This document shows positions 15,463 through 23,048 of a stretch of DNA of 23,048 nt, piece by piece; position 1 is the stretch's first letter; each line of letters opens with the position of its first letter. Source of the DNA: RGIG5327 sp045612485 (GTDB lineage: Bacteria > Verrucomicrobiota > Lentisphaeria > Victivallales > UBA1829); NCBI GenBank assembly GCA_045612485.1, contig JAZKZE010000146.1, positions 1-23,048 on the forward strand, given 5' to 3'. Below the pieces are notes generated by a model. It ran no database searches and was not told where the DNA came from. It was given only the letters and a program-made list of their open reading frames with translations. Position numbers and translations under genes: made by a program.

Positions 15463-16512
15463 TCAAAGACTTTCCCGTAATACAAGGGAAGGTATGAGCC
15501 GCACAGAAACCGGATTCCTTGCAAGATCCCCGCTGATGATCTTTTCCACAACCTGACAGGCAAGAAGCCGGTGATCCAGTACCACCGTGGTAAGTCTTGG
15601 ATAAAACTGTTCCCCCAGCGGCAGTCCGTCACAGCCGCATACCCCCACATCCTCCGGGATCTTCAGGGAACGGGAAAGCAACGCTCTGTAAACTCCGCCT
15701 GCCATTTCATCATTGGTAAAAACAGCATCAAATCTTTCCCCACTGTCCCACAAGTCCCCTACGATATTTTCGGCACATTCCGGAGTAAAATCAGTATAAA
15801 GAATATATTTTTCCTCCACCTTTTTCCCGGCTTCCTTCAGAGCCTTGCGGTATCCTCCGGCAAGTTCTCTTGTGAAAAAGTGATCTTCCGGCCCGCTGAC
15901 AAGCAGGATCTTTTCCCGTTTTGTTTTCAGAAAACGGTTTACAGCAAGGGCGGCTGCCCGTTCATTATCGAAGGAAAAACTGCTGTAGGTGGATTCATAA
16001 AAACTTTTGTCCGTATCCTCCACAAGGATCGCCCCCGGCAATGCTGCAAGAAGGGAACGCAACTCTTTTTCTGTAAAAGACCCCACAATAATACTTGCCT
16101 CCGCATCGGCTCTGGAGGCATTGGCAAGCACTCGGGTAAACTCCCGGTAACTGCCGTCGGAAACCCGTATGATGCACTCATACCGGCAGGCGGCAAGTCT
16201 GCGTACAAGATCCAGTACCAGTTCCGCATGAAAGCGGGGCATCCCCGCAGAAGTTTCCCCGGCAATGATCTGCACCGGACGGGAATGAAGCTCCTCCCTT
16301 TTATCGGCTTTTCTGCCCACTCTTCCACTGCGTAAATACCCCAGACGTTCCGCTGCTTCAAAAACTTTTTTTCTTGTTTCCTCCGCCACGGAAGGCAACC
16401 GGCGCAAAGCCCGGCTTACGGTCATCAGACTCACATTGCACTCCAGAGCGATCCTCTGTAATGAAATATGTTCCCTGTCCGTTTTTTTTCTGTCTGCACT
16501 TTCTTTTTTCAT
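15463..16512 (-). CDS. LacI-family transcriptional regulator
   Basis: A 349-residue regulator. The N-terminal helix-turn-helix (about 17-60) is typical: ISLQRIALECNVSLMTVSRALR, then ETRKKVFEAAERLGYL. The C-terminal about 280 residues have the periplasmic-binding-protein-like sensor fold, ending with DVGVCGCDGLPLGEQFYPRLTTV, the usual family signature near the dimer interface. It should bind DNA as a dimer and respond to a sugar. As the last gene of the glycosidase cassette, it most simply controls that cassette. The ATG at 16512 is chosen because AGAGG lies 9 nt upstream. A TTG at 16545, overlapping the preceding stop, would add 11 residues and cannot be excluded. Confidence 0.88.
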   Translation of the reverse strand: MKKESADRKKTDREHISLQRIALECNVSLMTVSRALRRLPSVAEETRKKVFEAAERLGYLRSGRVGRKADKREELHSRPVQIIAGETSAGMPRFHAELVLDLVRRLAACRYECIIRVSDGSYREFTRVLANASRADAEASIIVGSFTEKELRSLLAALPGAILVEDTDKSFYESTYSSFSFDNERAAALAVNRFLKTKREKILLVSGPEDHFFTRELAGGYRKALKEAGKKVEEKYILYTDFTPECAENIVGDLWDSGERFDAVFTNDEMAGGVYRALLSRSLKIPEDVGVCGCDGLPLGEQFYPRLTTVVLDHRLLACQVVEKIISGDLARNPVSVRLIPSLVLRESL

Positions 16513-16541
16513 GCCGGGAACCTCTGCTGTAAAATTACGTT

Positions 16542-17390
16542 TCAATTCTTTTTCAGAGCTACTTTCATCCCGTCGTAAGCAGGCTCAATTCCATGGGGCA
16601 GATAAAACGCCTCCAGATCCGAGTGAAGCATTTTTGCACAATGGGCAAAGTGATTGGTGATGAGTCTGGTGGAATCTTTCACGATCCCCTCTTTCCGCAT
16701 CCGTTCCACACTGGCAAGCACCTGTTTTGCTGTCATGTGACCGCCTTCCTCAATATCCAGAAGTCCGGCAGTACCGTCAAGGATCATCATATCAAATTGG
16801 TAATTGGAAAGGATTTTCCAGGTCTTTTCCTGAAATTTACCTGTATCTGTCCCGATAAAGAAGGTAAAGGAATCCGGCATTTCAATAATATAGTTCAACG
16901 CTCCTTCGCAATAATGATTTGCCCAGAGAAAGGAAAACCGGATCCCGTTTTCCAGCGTTCTTGTACCGAAATCCTCCTCCAGTTCATCCAGAACCATCCT
17001 CATACGGGAAAAATCACAAGTAAGATTGCTTTTAAACTGGTCGAGAACAGGTTTCGTACCGTGAAGGGTAAGATTTCCTTCCGCAAGAAGGGCTGGCCCC
17101 TCCTCCCCGTGGATATGGTAATTGACCTGTATGGGGGTAAAATGATCCCTGTGAGGATGGGAGATGAAAAGATGCTTCAGATTTTCATAATGCAACCCGT
17201 ACCGTTCCCGGTGGAGCATGATGTCCGGTCCAAAGTCGATCCTGATCTCCTCTCCAAGCTGATAAGCTGTACGGCTCCGGCGATCCTTGCCGCCTCTTTT
17301 CCATGCTTCCTTACAGAGATCACAGGTACAGAACAGAGCAGGAACAGCCTCACTTGCCCCGCTGCCGCAAATCAAAAGTTCATCAATCAT
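16542..17390 (-). CDS. PhnP-like MBL-fold hydrolase
   Basis: A 282-residue metallo-beta-lactamase-fold protein. Near the N-terminus GSGASEAVP is followed by CTCDLC (C21, C23, C26), the place of the structural zinc cysteines in PhnP. The active-site motif SHPHRDH gives H78, H80, D82 and H83. Later ligand candidates are in WANHYCEG, IGTDTG and ITNHFAHC. PhnP-type enzymes hydrolyse cyclic phosphodiesters, but relatives have varied roles, and no phosphonate genes are nearby. It begins 12 bp after the glycosidase gene and ends just before the LacI regulator, so the three form an apparent operon. A role in handling a product of the glycosidase is inference only. The ATG at 17390 follows AAGGAG closely. 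Confidence 0.82.
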   Translation of the reverse strand: MIDELLICGSGASEAVPALFCTCDLCKEAWKRGGKDRRSRTAYQLGEEIRIDFGPDIMLHRERYGLHYENLKHLFISHPHRDHFTPIQVNYHIHGEEGPALLAEGNLTLHGTKPVLDQFKSNLTCDFSRMRMVLDELEEDFGTRTLENGIRFSFLWANHYCEGALNYIIEMPDSFTFFIGTDTGKFQEKTWKILSNYQFDMMILDGTAGLLDIEEGGHMTAKQVLASVERMRKEGIVKDSTRLITNHFAHCAKMLHSDLEAFYLPHGIEPAYDGMKVALKKN

Positions 17391-17402
17391 TTTCTTTTCT
17401 CC

Positions 17403-19475
17403 TTATTCTTCCGCAACGATCATGGTATGTCCGGCAAAATCAGGAACCGTAAAGGTGATGTAGCCATCCTCCTCTTTGAAAGAGATTTCCTGTTTTTCCG
17501 GAACTGTATAAAGTTTCCTTACCTTTTTTCCGTCTGCGCGCAACTGCAGAACCATTCCGGAAACAGGAATATCATCTTCAATGACCTCCATGCGGGATGT
17601 ACGCTTTTCCGGGAAGTTGGAAAGAATGTGCATGATCCTTCTTCCCTTCTCCTCCTGGGAGGTGACAAATACCTTTACAAAAGAGAGAGCATTGGGTGCT
17701 TTCGTCATGGGTTCTGGCAGAAACCTTGTCAAAGCCTCTTTCACCATTGTCCGGTATTGCAGACGGCAGCTTTCAAAATAAGCGGAAAATATGGGAAATA
17801 CGATATGGGCGACCTGTTTGGAAACCGTCATCACAGCTTTCCCGCAGGGATCTTTGGGCGGCAGATACTGGAAATACCGCACTTTTTTACTCTGACGGTT
17901 GAAGTAAGGTGCAACATATTCTGCCAATACTTCCGTACCTTCATTGACTTCCACAAAGGAACTTCTGGCGATTTCCGTTATAAGCATATCCGGAAATTCC
18001 CTGATCTTTTCAGAAATGATAAAGAGAGGATCCAGAGGAGAAAGCCCGCTGTAAGTGATCCCCCATTCAGGAAATACAAAACGGTCATTGGGATCTTTTG
18101 GCGGCATCTCCTTTACATCCGCCGCAAATTCCGGAGGCTGAAATGCATTCTGATTGGCGGTATATTGAAGAGGTTCAGGTATCTCCATACCCGTAATAAA
18201 TTTTCCGTCACTTCTCACATCCAGCCCGGAATACATGGAGGAAATGATTTTGCCCCCTTTCTCCAGATGAGCTTTGATCCGTTCTTTAAGAGCAGGAGTC
18301 ATCCTTACTTCATCAGGCAGGATGATTACTTTATAATCCTTGCGGAAAGGCAATTCATCGGAAAGAATATCAAACTGCATTTTCAATTCCGTAAGCATTC
18401 TTGCCGCCCCGGTGATGGCATTCATATTTCCTTCCACACCGTCCAGAACTTTTCTGGGAGCGATAACGGCTATTTCTGTTTCAGAAACAGCATTGGCAGT
18501 CCACTCTTCCACTTTCACAAGTTTCTGCATAGTTCCGGAAACAAGATCCATTACAGCCTTATACATATCTCCTCTGGGATGGAAATGATCGCCGATGGTC
18601 GTCCCCATACAATTTCCCAGTCCGTAAAACACATCATATTCCAGACTTGCCCGGGGACGCAATCCGCCGAAATCCCCCCAGCCGCCATGGAATCTGCCGG
18701 TCATATTGGTAACGCCTTTACCGATGTTGCGCAAGTAACGGGAATAGACCGGAAGCTGATGGTAACCCCAGGAAGAGGTGGGCAGACATTCAAATTCAAA
18801 ATGTGTGGAATAATCCGTTTTTTCCTCATAGGGGATCCCATTGATGCAAAGGAGCATTTCCGGATCATGTTCCAACGCCGCCTTACAGATGGCATAATAC
18901 TTTTTCATGGAGGAACGGATGGCAAAATCCATGTGTGCTTCCGGATCATTTTTCCAGTCGATACCCTCCTCCTTCATAAGACGCAGACAATTTTCACAAA
19001 TACACGGAGGATCGTACCCGAAGTCAAGGAAGAGTCCGTCCGGTGAGTATTTCTTTGTTACCTCCCGCAGCATGGCACAGAGTTCCTTTGTGAATCCCTC
19101 TGCATTGGAACAGGTGGTATTGTCGTGATCGGAAAAGTCGGGAGTGCGTTTCAGCCATTCCGGATGTCTCTGACCGGCTTCCACACAGACTACCGCATTG
19201 GTATAGATCTGACACTGGATCCCCCGTTTATGACAACATTCGATCATATTCCCCACAAGATCCACTTCAAGTCCGGGATACCTCACTCCTGTTTCCGTGG
19301 GAAAGTAAGCATACCCCTGATTACAGCGAAAGGGAAACATGATGGAATCCACACCGCAGGATGTAAAATAATCCCCGATTTTTTCAAAATCAAAATTCTT
19401 TCCGATATCCGGATTACCCGGCATGGTATGAAAATCAAACAATAACTGACGGACAGGAGTGTGACGCTTAACCAT
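17403..19475 (-). CDS. Putative glycoside hydrolase (GHL6-like TIM barrel with beta-galactosidase trimerisation-like domain)
   Basis: A 690-residue protein with no signal peptide, so probably cytoplasmic. Residues about 5-320 look like the hypothetical glycosyl hydrolase 6-type barrel: FDFHTMPGNP near the start, then SPDGLFLDFGYDPPCICENC (144-163) with D151 as a candidate catalytic acid and a CxCxxC (C158, C160, C163). Residues about 330-410 resemble the trimerisation domain found in GH42-like enzymes (EIAVIAP ... YKVIILPDE ... LEKGGKIISS). The C-terminus is beta-rich. The sugar substrate is unknown. The start at 19475 is preferred over 19604 because the extra stretch contains a 20-bp tandem duplication that would shift the reading frame, and because homology begins after it. 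It leads the cassette with the PhnP-like hydrolase and the LacI regulator. Confidence 0.75.
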   Translation of the reverse strand: MVKRHTPVRQLLFDFHTMPGNPDIGKNFDFEKIGDYFTSCGVDSIMFPFRCNQGYAYFPTETGVRYPGLEVDLVGNMIECCHKRGIQCQIYTNAVVCVEAGQRHPEWLKRTPDFSDHDNTTCSNAEGFTKELCAMLREVTKKYSPDGLFLDFGYDPPCICENCLRLMKEEGIDWKNDPEAHMDFAIRSSMKKYYAICKAALEHDPEMLLCINGIPYEEKTDYSTHFEFECLPTSSWGYHQLPVYSRYLRNIGKGVTNMTGRFHGGWGDFGGLRPRASLEYDVFYGLGNCMGTTIGDHFHPRGDMYKAVMDLVSGTMQKLVKVEEWTANAVSETEIAVIAPRKVLDGVEGNMNAITGAARMLTELKMQFDILSDELPFRKDYKVIILPDEVRMTPALKERIKAHLEKGGKIISSMYSGLDVRSDGKFITGMEIPEPLQYTANQNAFQPPEFAADVKEMPPKDPNDRFVFPEWGITYSGLSPLDPLFIISEKIREFPDMLITEIARSSFVEVNEGTEVLAEYVAPYFNRQSKKVRYFQYLPPKDPCGKAVMTVSKQVAHIVFPIFSAYFESCRLQYRTMVKEALTRFLPEPMTKAPNALSFVKVFVTSQEEKGRRIMHILSNFPEKRTSRMEVIEDDIPVSGMVLQLRADGKKVRKLYTVPEKQEISFKEEDGYITFTVPDFAGHTMIVAEE

Positions 19476-19514
19476 TTTTACATCTTTCTGTATTTTTTTA
19501 CATCTTTCTGTATT
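19475..19514. repeat. 20-bp perfect tandem duplication at the glycosidase start codon
   Basis: Bases 19475-19494 are repeated exactly at 19495-19514. On the minus strand each copy holds ACAGAAAGATGTAAAA. The proximal copy runs into the ATG, so the presumed ribosome-binding region is doubled. The rest of the 162-bp gap up to the glycosyltransferase stop is A/T-rich, with no promoter I would assert. Confidence 0.85.
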
Positions 19515-19637
19515 ATTATTTTTTATATTGCCGTTAAAAAAAATCTGTTTCTTTGCTTTCTGACTGTTTTTACAGAACACCCCGGCAGGAATAGAAAACC
19601 CCATCCGGAAACATTCCGCAAAAACAGGAGATAAACC

Positions 19638-20804
19638 TTAATGTTTTTTTGCTTTTTCTGCAAGAAGAAGTTTATAATCTTCCAGCAGGATATCGCTCAT
19701 ACGTTTCCACGGAAAAAGTTCCCGGACAAGTATTCTGCCGTTTTCCCCCATTTTTTTGAGTTCTTCCGGGGAATCCAGCAGACGGCAGACCGCATCCGCC
19801 GCTCCCTGCCAGTCCAGAGGCGGGATCAGTACCCCGGTTTCCCCTGTCCTGACCACTTCCGGCGTACCGTCCAGATCATAAGCCACCACAGCTTTTCCCT
19901 CTGCAAGAGCCTGTACCGCCACTCTGGGCAATCCTTCTTTCAACGAAAGATGTACCGCTATATCCATGAGTGCCACATAACGGCAAACCTCATCAGGAGA
20001 AACAAGTCCGGCGAAGGAAACATGATCGGTCAAGCCCATATCCGCAAGCATTTTTTCATAATCGTGCCGTGAGGGGCCATCCCCCACAATAAGCAAATGG
20101 GTATCCGGATGCTTTTCCACGATTCTTCCGAAAGCGGGAATAAGTTCCTCATACCCTTTCCGGGGAAAAAGTCTGGCAATAGCACCCACAACTTTGCGTT
20201 CCGCGGGGATATTCAGACTTTTCCGCAGACTTTCTTCCGGTTCCGCCTCAAGAAAGCGGTCAAGTTCCATGCCGCTGTAAACCACTTTATAGAGATCTTT
20301 TTTTCCGATATTGCGTTCAAGACACTGGTCGATCATGGCCTGTGCCACAGCGTATGTACGGTCACAGCAGAATGCGGAAAATTTTTCGCTTGTCACATAA
20401 ATAAGATTTTTGAGAAAACCTTCATAGGGTCCGAAAGCAAGTCCGTGAATGGTATGGGTGACCACAGGTACTTTCGCAAGTTTTCCTGCGATACGACCAA
20501 TGATACCGGCTTTGGAAGTATGAGTATGCACTACATCAAATTTATTTTCCTCAAAAAACTTTTTCAGGGCAAAAACAGCTTTAAGATCTGTCATGGGGCT
20601 TATTTCCCGCACAAGAAAAGGAGTCTCCACGATCTTTACCCCGGGATTGTAAACCCGGGAGAGCAGATCCCCTTCCCTGCCGGCAGTAGGTCCGGTAAGA
20701 AGTACACATTCATGGCCGTCTTCCACAGCCCCTCTTGCCGACAGAAAGGTATTTTCCTGCGCCCCACCCACGATCATTCTTGTGATCACATGACAGATCT
20801 TCAT
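19638..20804 (-). CDS. Family 4 glycosyltransferase (GT-B fold)
   Basis: A 388-residue retaining glycosyltransferase of GT4 type, using a nucleotide-sugar donor for cell-envelope or exopolysaccharide glycans. The N-terminal acceptor domain begins MKICHVITRMIVGGAQENT, with the Gly-rich loop, then VVHTHTSKAG (91-100) and THTIHG (116-121). The C-terminal donor domain has LLIVGDGP (237-244) and EGLPRVAVQALAEG (290-303). In the usual E-x7-E motif the second Glu is Gln here (Q298), a variant also seen in other GT4 members. The ATG at 20804 is 19 bp after trxA with a weak upstream site. No other glycan-assembly genes are nearby, so acceptor and product are unknown. Confidence 0.88.
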   Translation of the reverse strand: MKICHVITRMIVGGAQENTFLSARGAVEDGHECVLLTGPTAGREGDLLSRVYNPGVKIVETPFLVREISPMTDLKAVFALKKFFEENKFDVVHTHTSKAGIIGRIAGKLAKVPVVTHTIHGLAFGPYEGFLKNLIYVTSEKFSAFCCDRTYAVAQAMIDQCLERNIGKKDLYKVVYSGMELDRFLEAEPEESLRKSLNIPAERKVVGAIARLFPRKGYEELIPAFGRIVEKHPDTHLLIVGDGPSRHDYEKMLADMGLTDHVSFAGLVSPDEVCRYVALMDIAVHLSLKEGLPRVAVQALAEGKAVVAYDLDGTPEVVRTGETGVLIPPLDWQGAADAVCRLLDSPEELKKMGENGRILVRELFPWKRMSDILLEDYKLLLAEKAKKH

Positions 20805-20823
20805 AAAAATTATATTCTTTCTC

Positions 20824-21138
20824 TTAAACGTTCAACAGTGCATCAAGCAATGTTTTTTTGCTCTGTATTCCAGTAAAACTTTTCACTACTTCCCCGTCTT
20901 TCAATATGAAAAGGGAAGGAACACTCTGTACTTCAAATTCAGCCGCAGTCTCCGTTGCTTCCTCTATATCGAGTTTTACAACAAGAGCTTTCCCTTCCAG
21001 TTCCCCGGCAAGCTGTTCCAGTAATGGTGCAAACATTTTACAGGGACCGCACCAGGTTGCATAGAAATCCACCAGCACCACACCTTTGGCAGTTGCATCT
21101 CTGAAAGTACTGTCATTCAAACTTACTGCATTATTCAT
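20824..21138 (-). CDS. trxA: Thioredoxin
   Basis: A 104-residue cytoplasmic thiol-disulfide oxidoreductase of normal thioredoxin length, reduced by thioredoxin reductase and donating electrons to ribonucleotide reductase and other partners. It has the active site WCGPCK (C30, C33), preceded by VLVDFYATWC, and the cis-proline in SVPSLFI (P74). The ATG at 21138 is chosen because a perfect AGGAGG lies 6 nt upstream; an in-frame start at 21165 would place that site inside the gene. It follows the right AIDA gene across a hairpin and a 237-bp gap, so it likely has its own promoter, and it runs into the glycosyltransferase gene. Confidence 0.95.
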   Translation of the reverse strand: MNNAVSLNDSTFRDATAKGVVLVDFYATWCGPCKMFAPLLEQLAGELEGKALVVKLDIEEATETAAEFEVQSVPSLFILKDGEVVKSFTGIQSKKTLLDALLNV

Positions 21139-21189
21139 TTGAACCTCCTTTTTTATTGTGTTCATCCCCCCCGGGGCATCAAATAAAAA

Positions 21190-21228
21190 ATTCTAATGTA
21201 AAAGACAGCATTTTTCCGGTTTTGTCAA
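21190..21228 (-). promoter_or_regulatory. Possible trxA promoter region
   Basis: The minus strand has a perfect TTGACA (21223-21228) and, downstream, TAGAAT (21190-21195), a 5/6 match to the -10 consensus. Their 27-bp spacing is too wide for one sigma-70 promoter. At 17 bp from TTGACA there is only TCTTTT. A promoter is expected in this gap, but its exact boxes are uncertain. The leader also holds a CCCCGGGG palindrome near 21168-21176. Confidence 0.3.
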
Positions 21229-21307
21229 GTCAAAAACTGTTAAAAAGAGAAAAATTTATCTTTTTTTCTGATTTTCCCCTCTTTGCAAAGGATTTTCCAC
21301 AACAGGA

Positions 21308-21350
21308 AACGGACCTGCCGTCAATGAAAAATCAAGACGGCAGGTCCGTT
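21308..21350 (-). terminator. Hairpin terminator after the right AIDA gene
   Basis: A 15-bp perfect stem (arms 21308-21322 and 21336-21350, core ACGGACCTGCCGTC) surrounds a 13-nt A/T-rich loop. It begins 25 bp beyond the stop at 21376. The T-tract on the minus strand is short (GTTTCC), so termination strength is uncertain. Confidence 0.7.
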
Positions 21351-21375
21351 ATTTTATACGCTGAAATGATCTTTT

Positions 21376-23048
21376 TTATGAGATCTTCAATGCAAGTGTC
21401 CCTTTGCTGATTTCAAGAGAGTATCTCCTGCCGTTGTAATCCAGGGATTCGCCGACAGCAAGTGAACCGCAATCATTACCTTCTCCCACATACAGAGTAA
21501 CCGTATCATCGAAGAACCAACTGTTTGCGGCAATCCGGTAGGTACCCTTTTCCTGCAAGGAATCCACCTCAATGGAATATCTTTCCACAGAAATAAGATT
21601 TTCAATGTTATCAAGAATGGCGCCCTGATCGCTGGTACGGTCGTCCAGTTCAAAGTTGACGTATGCGCCGGAAGCATCCACGCCGCCGGAAGTAAGAACT
21701 GTCCCTTCAAAGCTGTGCCAGCCGCCCATTTTGGCTCCTTCATAGAAGGTCATTGTACCGGTATTATCCAGTTCGGAACCATAGAGATAGCCTCCTGAAC
21801 CGATACCAAGTTTTGCTCCGCTGGTGACTTCAGTAGTATAGGCTGTTGCACCGTTATAAATATGAAGACCGCCGTCAGGATTGATGATAGTTCTATTGGC
21901 TGCTGCCCCACTGGAAAGGATGATAGCTCCCCACTGGTTGATCTCGTTGTCATTCACAAGACCACCACCCCAGACGGTAAGTTCCCCGGCATAATCAATG
22001 AGGGTATTATAGGTTGTTGCCCCGTCGCCTACGCCAAAGAAGCCGCCCTGTTTGACGGTGGTATTACTTGCAACAGCTCCGCTGTAAACATGCAGACCGC
22101 CCTGAGAATTGATGGTAGTTGTATCCGCCATTGCACCACTCAAAAGAATGATTGCACCATATTGATTAATGGTATTGTTGTAAACCTTACCGCCACCCCA
22201 GACTTTCAATTCTCCGGCATAGTCGATTGTGGTATTATAGGTTGTGGCACCAAGTCCCACACCGAAAATACCTTTCTGTTTGACGGTGGTATTGGATGCA
22301 ACCGCCCCGCTGTAAACGTGAAGCCCGCCCTGAGAGTTGATGACAGAAGAATCAGCCAAAGCACCGGAAGAGAGAATAATAGCTCCCCACTGATTGATGG
22401 TATTGTTATAGACTTTACCCCCGCCCCAGACGGTCAATTCGCCTGCATAATCAATTGTGGTATTATAGGTCGTTGCACCAAGCCCCACACCAAGATAGCC
22501 GCTTTGTTTGACGGTGGTGTTGCTCGCCGTTGCTCCACTGTAAACATGCAGACCGCCCTGAGAGTTGATGGTCGTAACATTTGCCGCCCCGCCGGAATAG
22601 AGGATCACATTACCGCCCCGGTTGACAGTAGTATTTTTTGTCACACCTCCACTGTAAACATTCAGACTTACACCGGAATTGATTGTCTTTCCGCTGACGG
22701 AAGACCCCTGGGGAGTACAAACTCCGCCGGAGCAAAGAACGACTTTACTTGAAACAGCAGAACTGACAATGCCGCCGGAGGACGTTCCGCCACTGGAAAC
22801 GATCCCGCCGGAGGACGTTCCGCCACTGGATACAATCCCACCAGAGGAAGTCCCGCCGGAGCTGACGATACCGCCGGAGGACGTTCCGCCGGAGCTGACA
22901 ATGCCACCGGAGGATGTGCCACCACTGGAAACGATTCCGCCGGAAGACGTTCCACCACTGGAAACGATCCCGCCGGAGGACGTTCCGCCACTGGATACAA
23001 TCCCACCAGAGGAAGTCCCGCCGGAGCTGACGATACCGCCGGAGGACG
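21376..23048 (-). CDS. AIDA-like repeat surface/secreted protein (5' end outside window)
   Basis: The frame is open to the right edge, so the start and signal peptide are missing. In coding order it holds at least eight copies of an 11-residue Gly/Ser/Thr repeat (GGIVSSGGTSS), a short transition with one Cys pair region (VVLCSGGVCTPQGS), AIDA-type turns, three full repeats of about 76 residues plus a partial fourth, and a closing domain of about 110 residues. That domain ends YNGRRYSLEISKGTLALKIS and closely matches the end of the left-edge protein (GAYVNFEL ... TLYVGEGND ... YSLEI). A surface-exposed beta-solenoid on a flexible Gly/Ser stalk is inferred. There is no C-terminal membrane barrel or sorting motif. 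A GTG at 22644 lies inside the repeats and is not a likely start. Confidence 0.85.
   Translation of the reverse strand, partial: SSGGIVSSGGTSSGGIVSSGGTSSGGIVSSGGTSSGGIVSSGGTSSGGIVSSGGTSSGGIVSSGGTSSGGIVSSGGTSSGGIVSSGGTSSGGIVSSAVSSKVVLCSGGVCTPQGSSVSGKTINSGVSLNVYSGGVTKNTTVNRGGNVILYSGGAANVTTINSQGGLHVYSGATASNTTVKQSGYLGVGLGATTYNTTIDYAGELTVWGGGKVYNNTINQWGAIILSSGALADSSVINSQGGLHVYSGAVASNTTVKQKGIFGVGLGATTYNTTIDYAGELKVWGGGKVYNNTINQYGAIILLSGAMADTTTINSQGGLHVYSGAVASNTTVKQGGFFGVGDGATTYNTLIDYAGELTVWGGGLVNDNEINQWGAIILSSGAAANRTIINPDGGLHIYNGATAYTTEVTSGAKLGIGSGGYLYGSELDNTGTMTFYEGAKMGGWHSFEGTVLTSGGVDASGAYVNFELDDRTSDQGAILDNIENLISVERYSIEVDSLQEKGTYRIAANSWFFDDTVTLYVGEGNDCGSLAVGESLDYNGRRYSLEISKGTLALKIS
21886..22569 (-). 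repeat. Three tandem 228-bp (76-residue) coding repeats plus a partial fourth
   Basis: Units run 22569-22342, 22341-22114 and 22113-21886. A diverged partial unit continues below 21886 into the closing domain. Each encodes INSQGGLHVYSG at its start and TIDYAGEL(T/K)VWGGG in the middle. The units are close to each other at the DNA level and related to those at 908-1960. Confidence 0.85.
22772..23048 (-). repeat. 33-bp coding tandem repeat (eight full copies, continues past the edge)
   Basis: Units begin on the plus strand at 22772, 22805, 22838, 22871, 22904, 22937, 22970 and 23003, with 13 bases of a ninth. Units 2 and 3 are identical to units 7 and 8, and unit 1 differs from unit 6 at two bases, so there is a higher-order period of five units (165 bp). 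Each unit encodes GGIVSSGGTSS. Confidence 0.92.

Noticed and set aside
16593..19046. 817-codon open frame on the plus strand
   Set aside because: It is antisense to the PhnP-like hydrolase and glycosidase, crosses their boundary, has no domain or sensible composition, and arises because the minus-strand genes rarely use codons whose complement is a stop.
19606..19618. CGGAA-N3-TTCCG as an operator for the glycosidase cassette
   Set aside because: GGAA/TTCC words are very common in this DNA and the site is about 130 bp before the start codon with no promoter nearby.
22772..23048. Regular 33-bp repeats as a possible CRISPR array
   Set aside because: The repeats are directly adjacent with no unique spacers and keep one reading frame continuous with the AIDA-like protein.
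1..23048. tRNA, rRNA or riboswitch
   Set aside because: I saw no cloverleaf, rRNA-like stretch or recognisable aptamer in the short intergenic gaps.

Overview
The window is chromosomal DNA of a Gram-negative bacterium. It is most likely a member of the Lentisphaerota (Victivallis-like) within the PVC superphylum. This is inferred from long Ser/Gly/Thr-rich AIDA-type repeat proteins, a pseudopilin whose cleavage site lacks the usual glycine, a transmembrane Ser/Thr kinase with a DWG activation motif, and a glycosidase/LacI-regulator cassette. No rRNA or tRNA gene was seen and there is no 16S, so the assignment is not proven.

Layout. Both ends carry paralogous AIDA-like repeat proteins cut by the window edge. 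The left one (2-2332) is on the plus strand and the right one (21376-23048) on the minus strand, so their 3' ends face inward. Everything between them (2434-21138, 14 genes) is on the minus strand. In transcription order: trxA and a family-4 glycosyltransferase; a carbohydrate cassette (GHL6-like glycosidase, PhnP-like metallo-beta-lactamase-fold hydrolase, LacI regulator); a TPR-like membrane protein and a SpoU-type RNA methyltransferase; a very large receptor-like protein kinase with leucine-rich repeats; a lipoyl/octanoyl transferase, rnc, an iron-type alcohol dehydrogenase and tilS; then, from its own promoter, a FimT/GspH-like pseudopilin, comEC and a free-standing metallo-beta-lactamase-fold hydrolase. 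Strong hairpins stand at 2354-2391 and 21308-21350, next to the inner ends of the two AIDA genes.

Most notable points. (1) The kinase has no beta-3 (VAIK) lysine but carries a lysine in the glycine-rich loop at the position used by eukaryotic WNK kinases. Its other catalytic residues are intact, so it is a candidate bacterial 'with-no-lysine' kinase with an extracytoplasmic LRR sensor. (2) A 197-bp element with 15-bp perfect terminal inverted repeats and a TATTT target duplication lies between the kinase and the lipoyl/octanoyl transferase gene. Removing it in silico restores a tight operon junction. (3) ComEC has a degenerate C-terminal metallo-beta-lactamase domain without the HxHxDH motif, followed directly by a separate gene with an intact motif and preceded by a FimT-like pseudopilin. 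(4) The right AIDA gene holds a 33-bp coding tandem repeat organised in a 165-bp higher-order repeat.

The intergenic stretches are all shorter than 300 bp and are described under the promoter, terminator, repeat and mobile-element entries.
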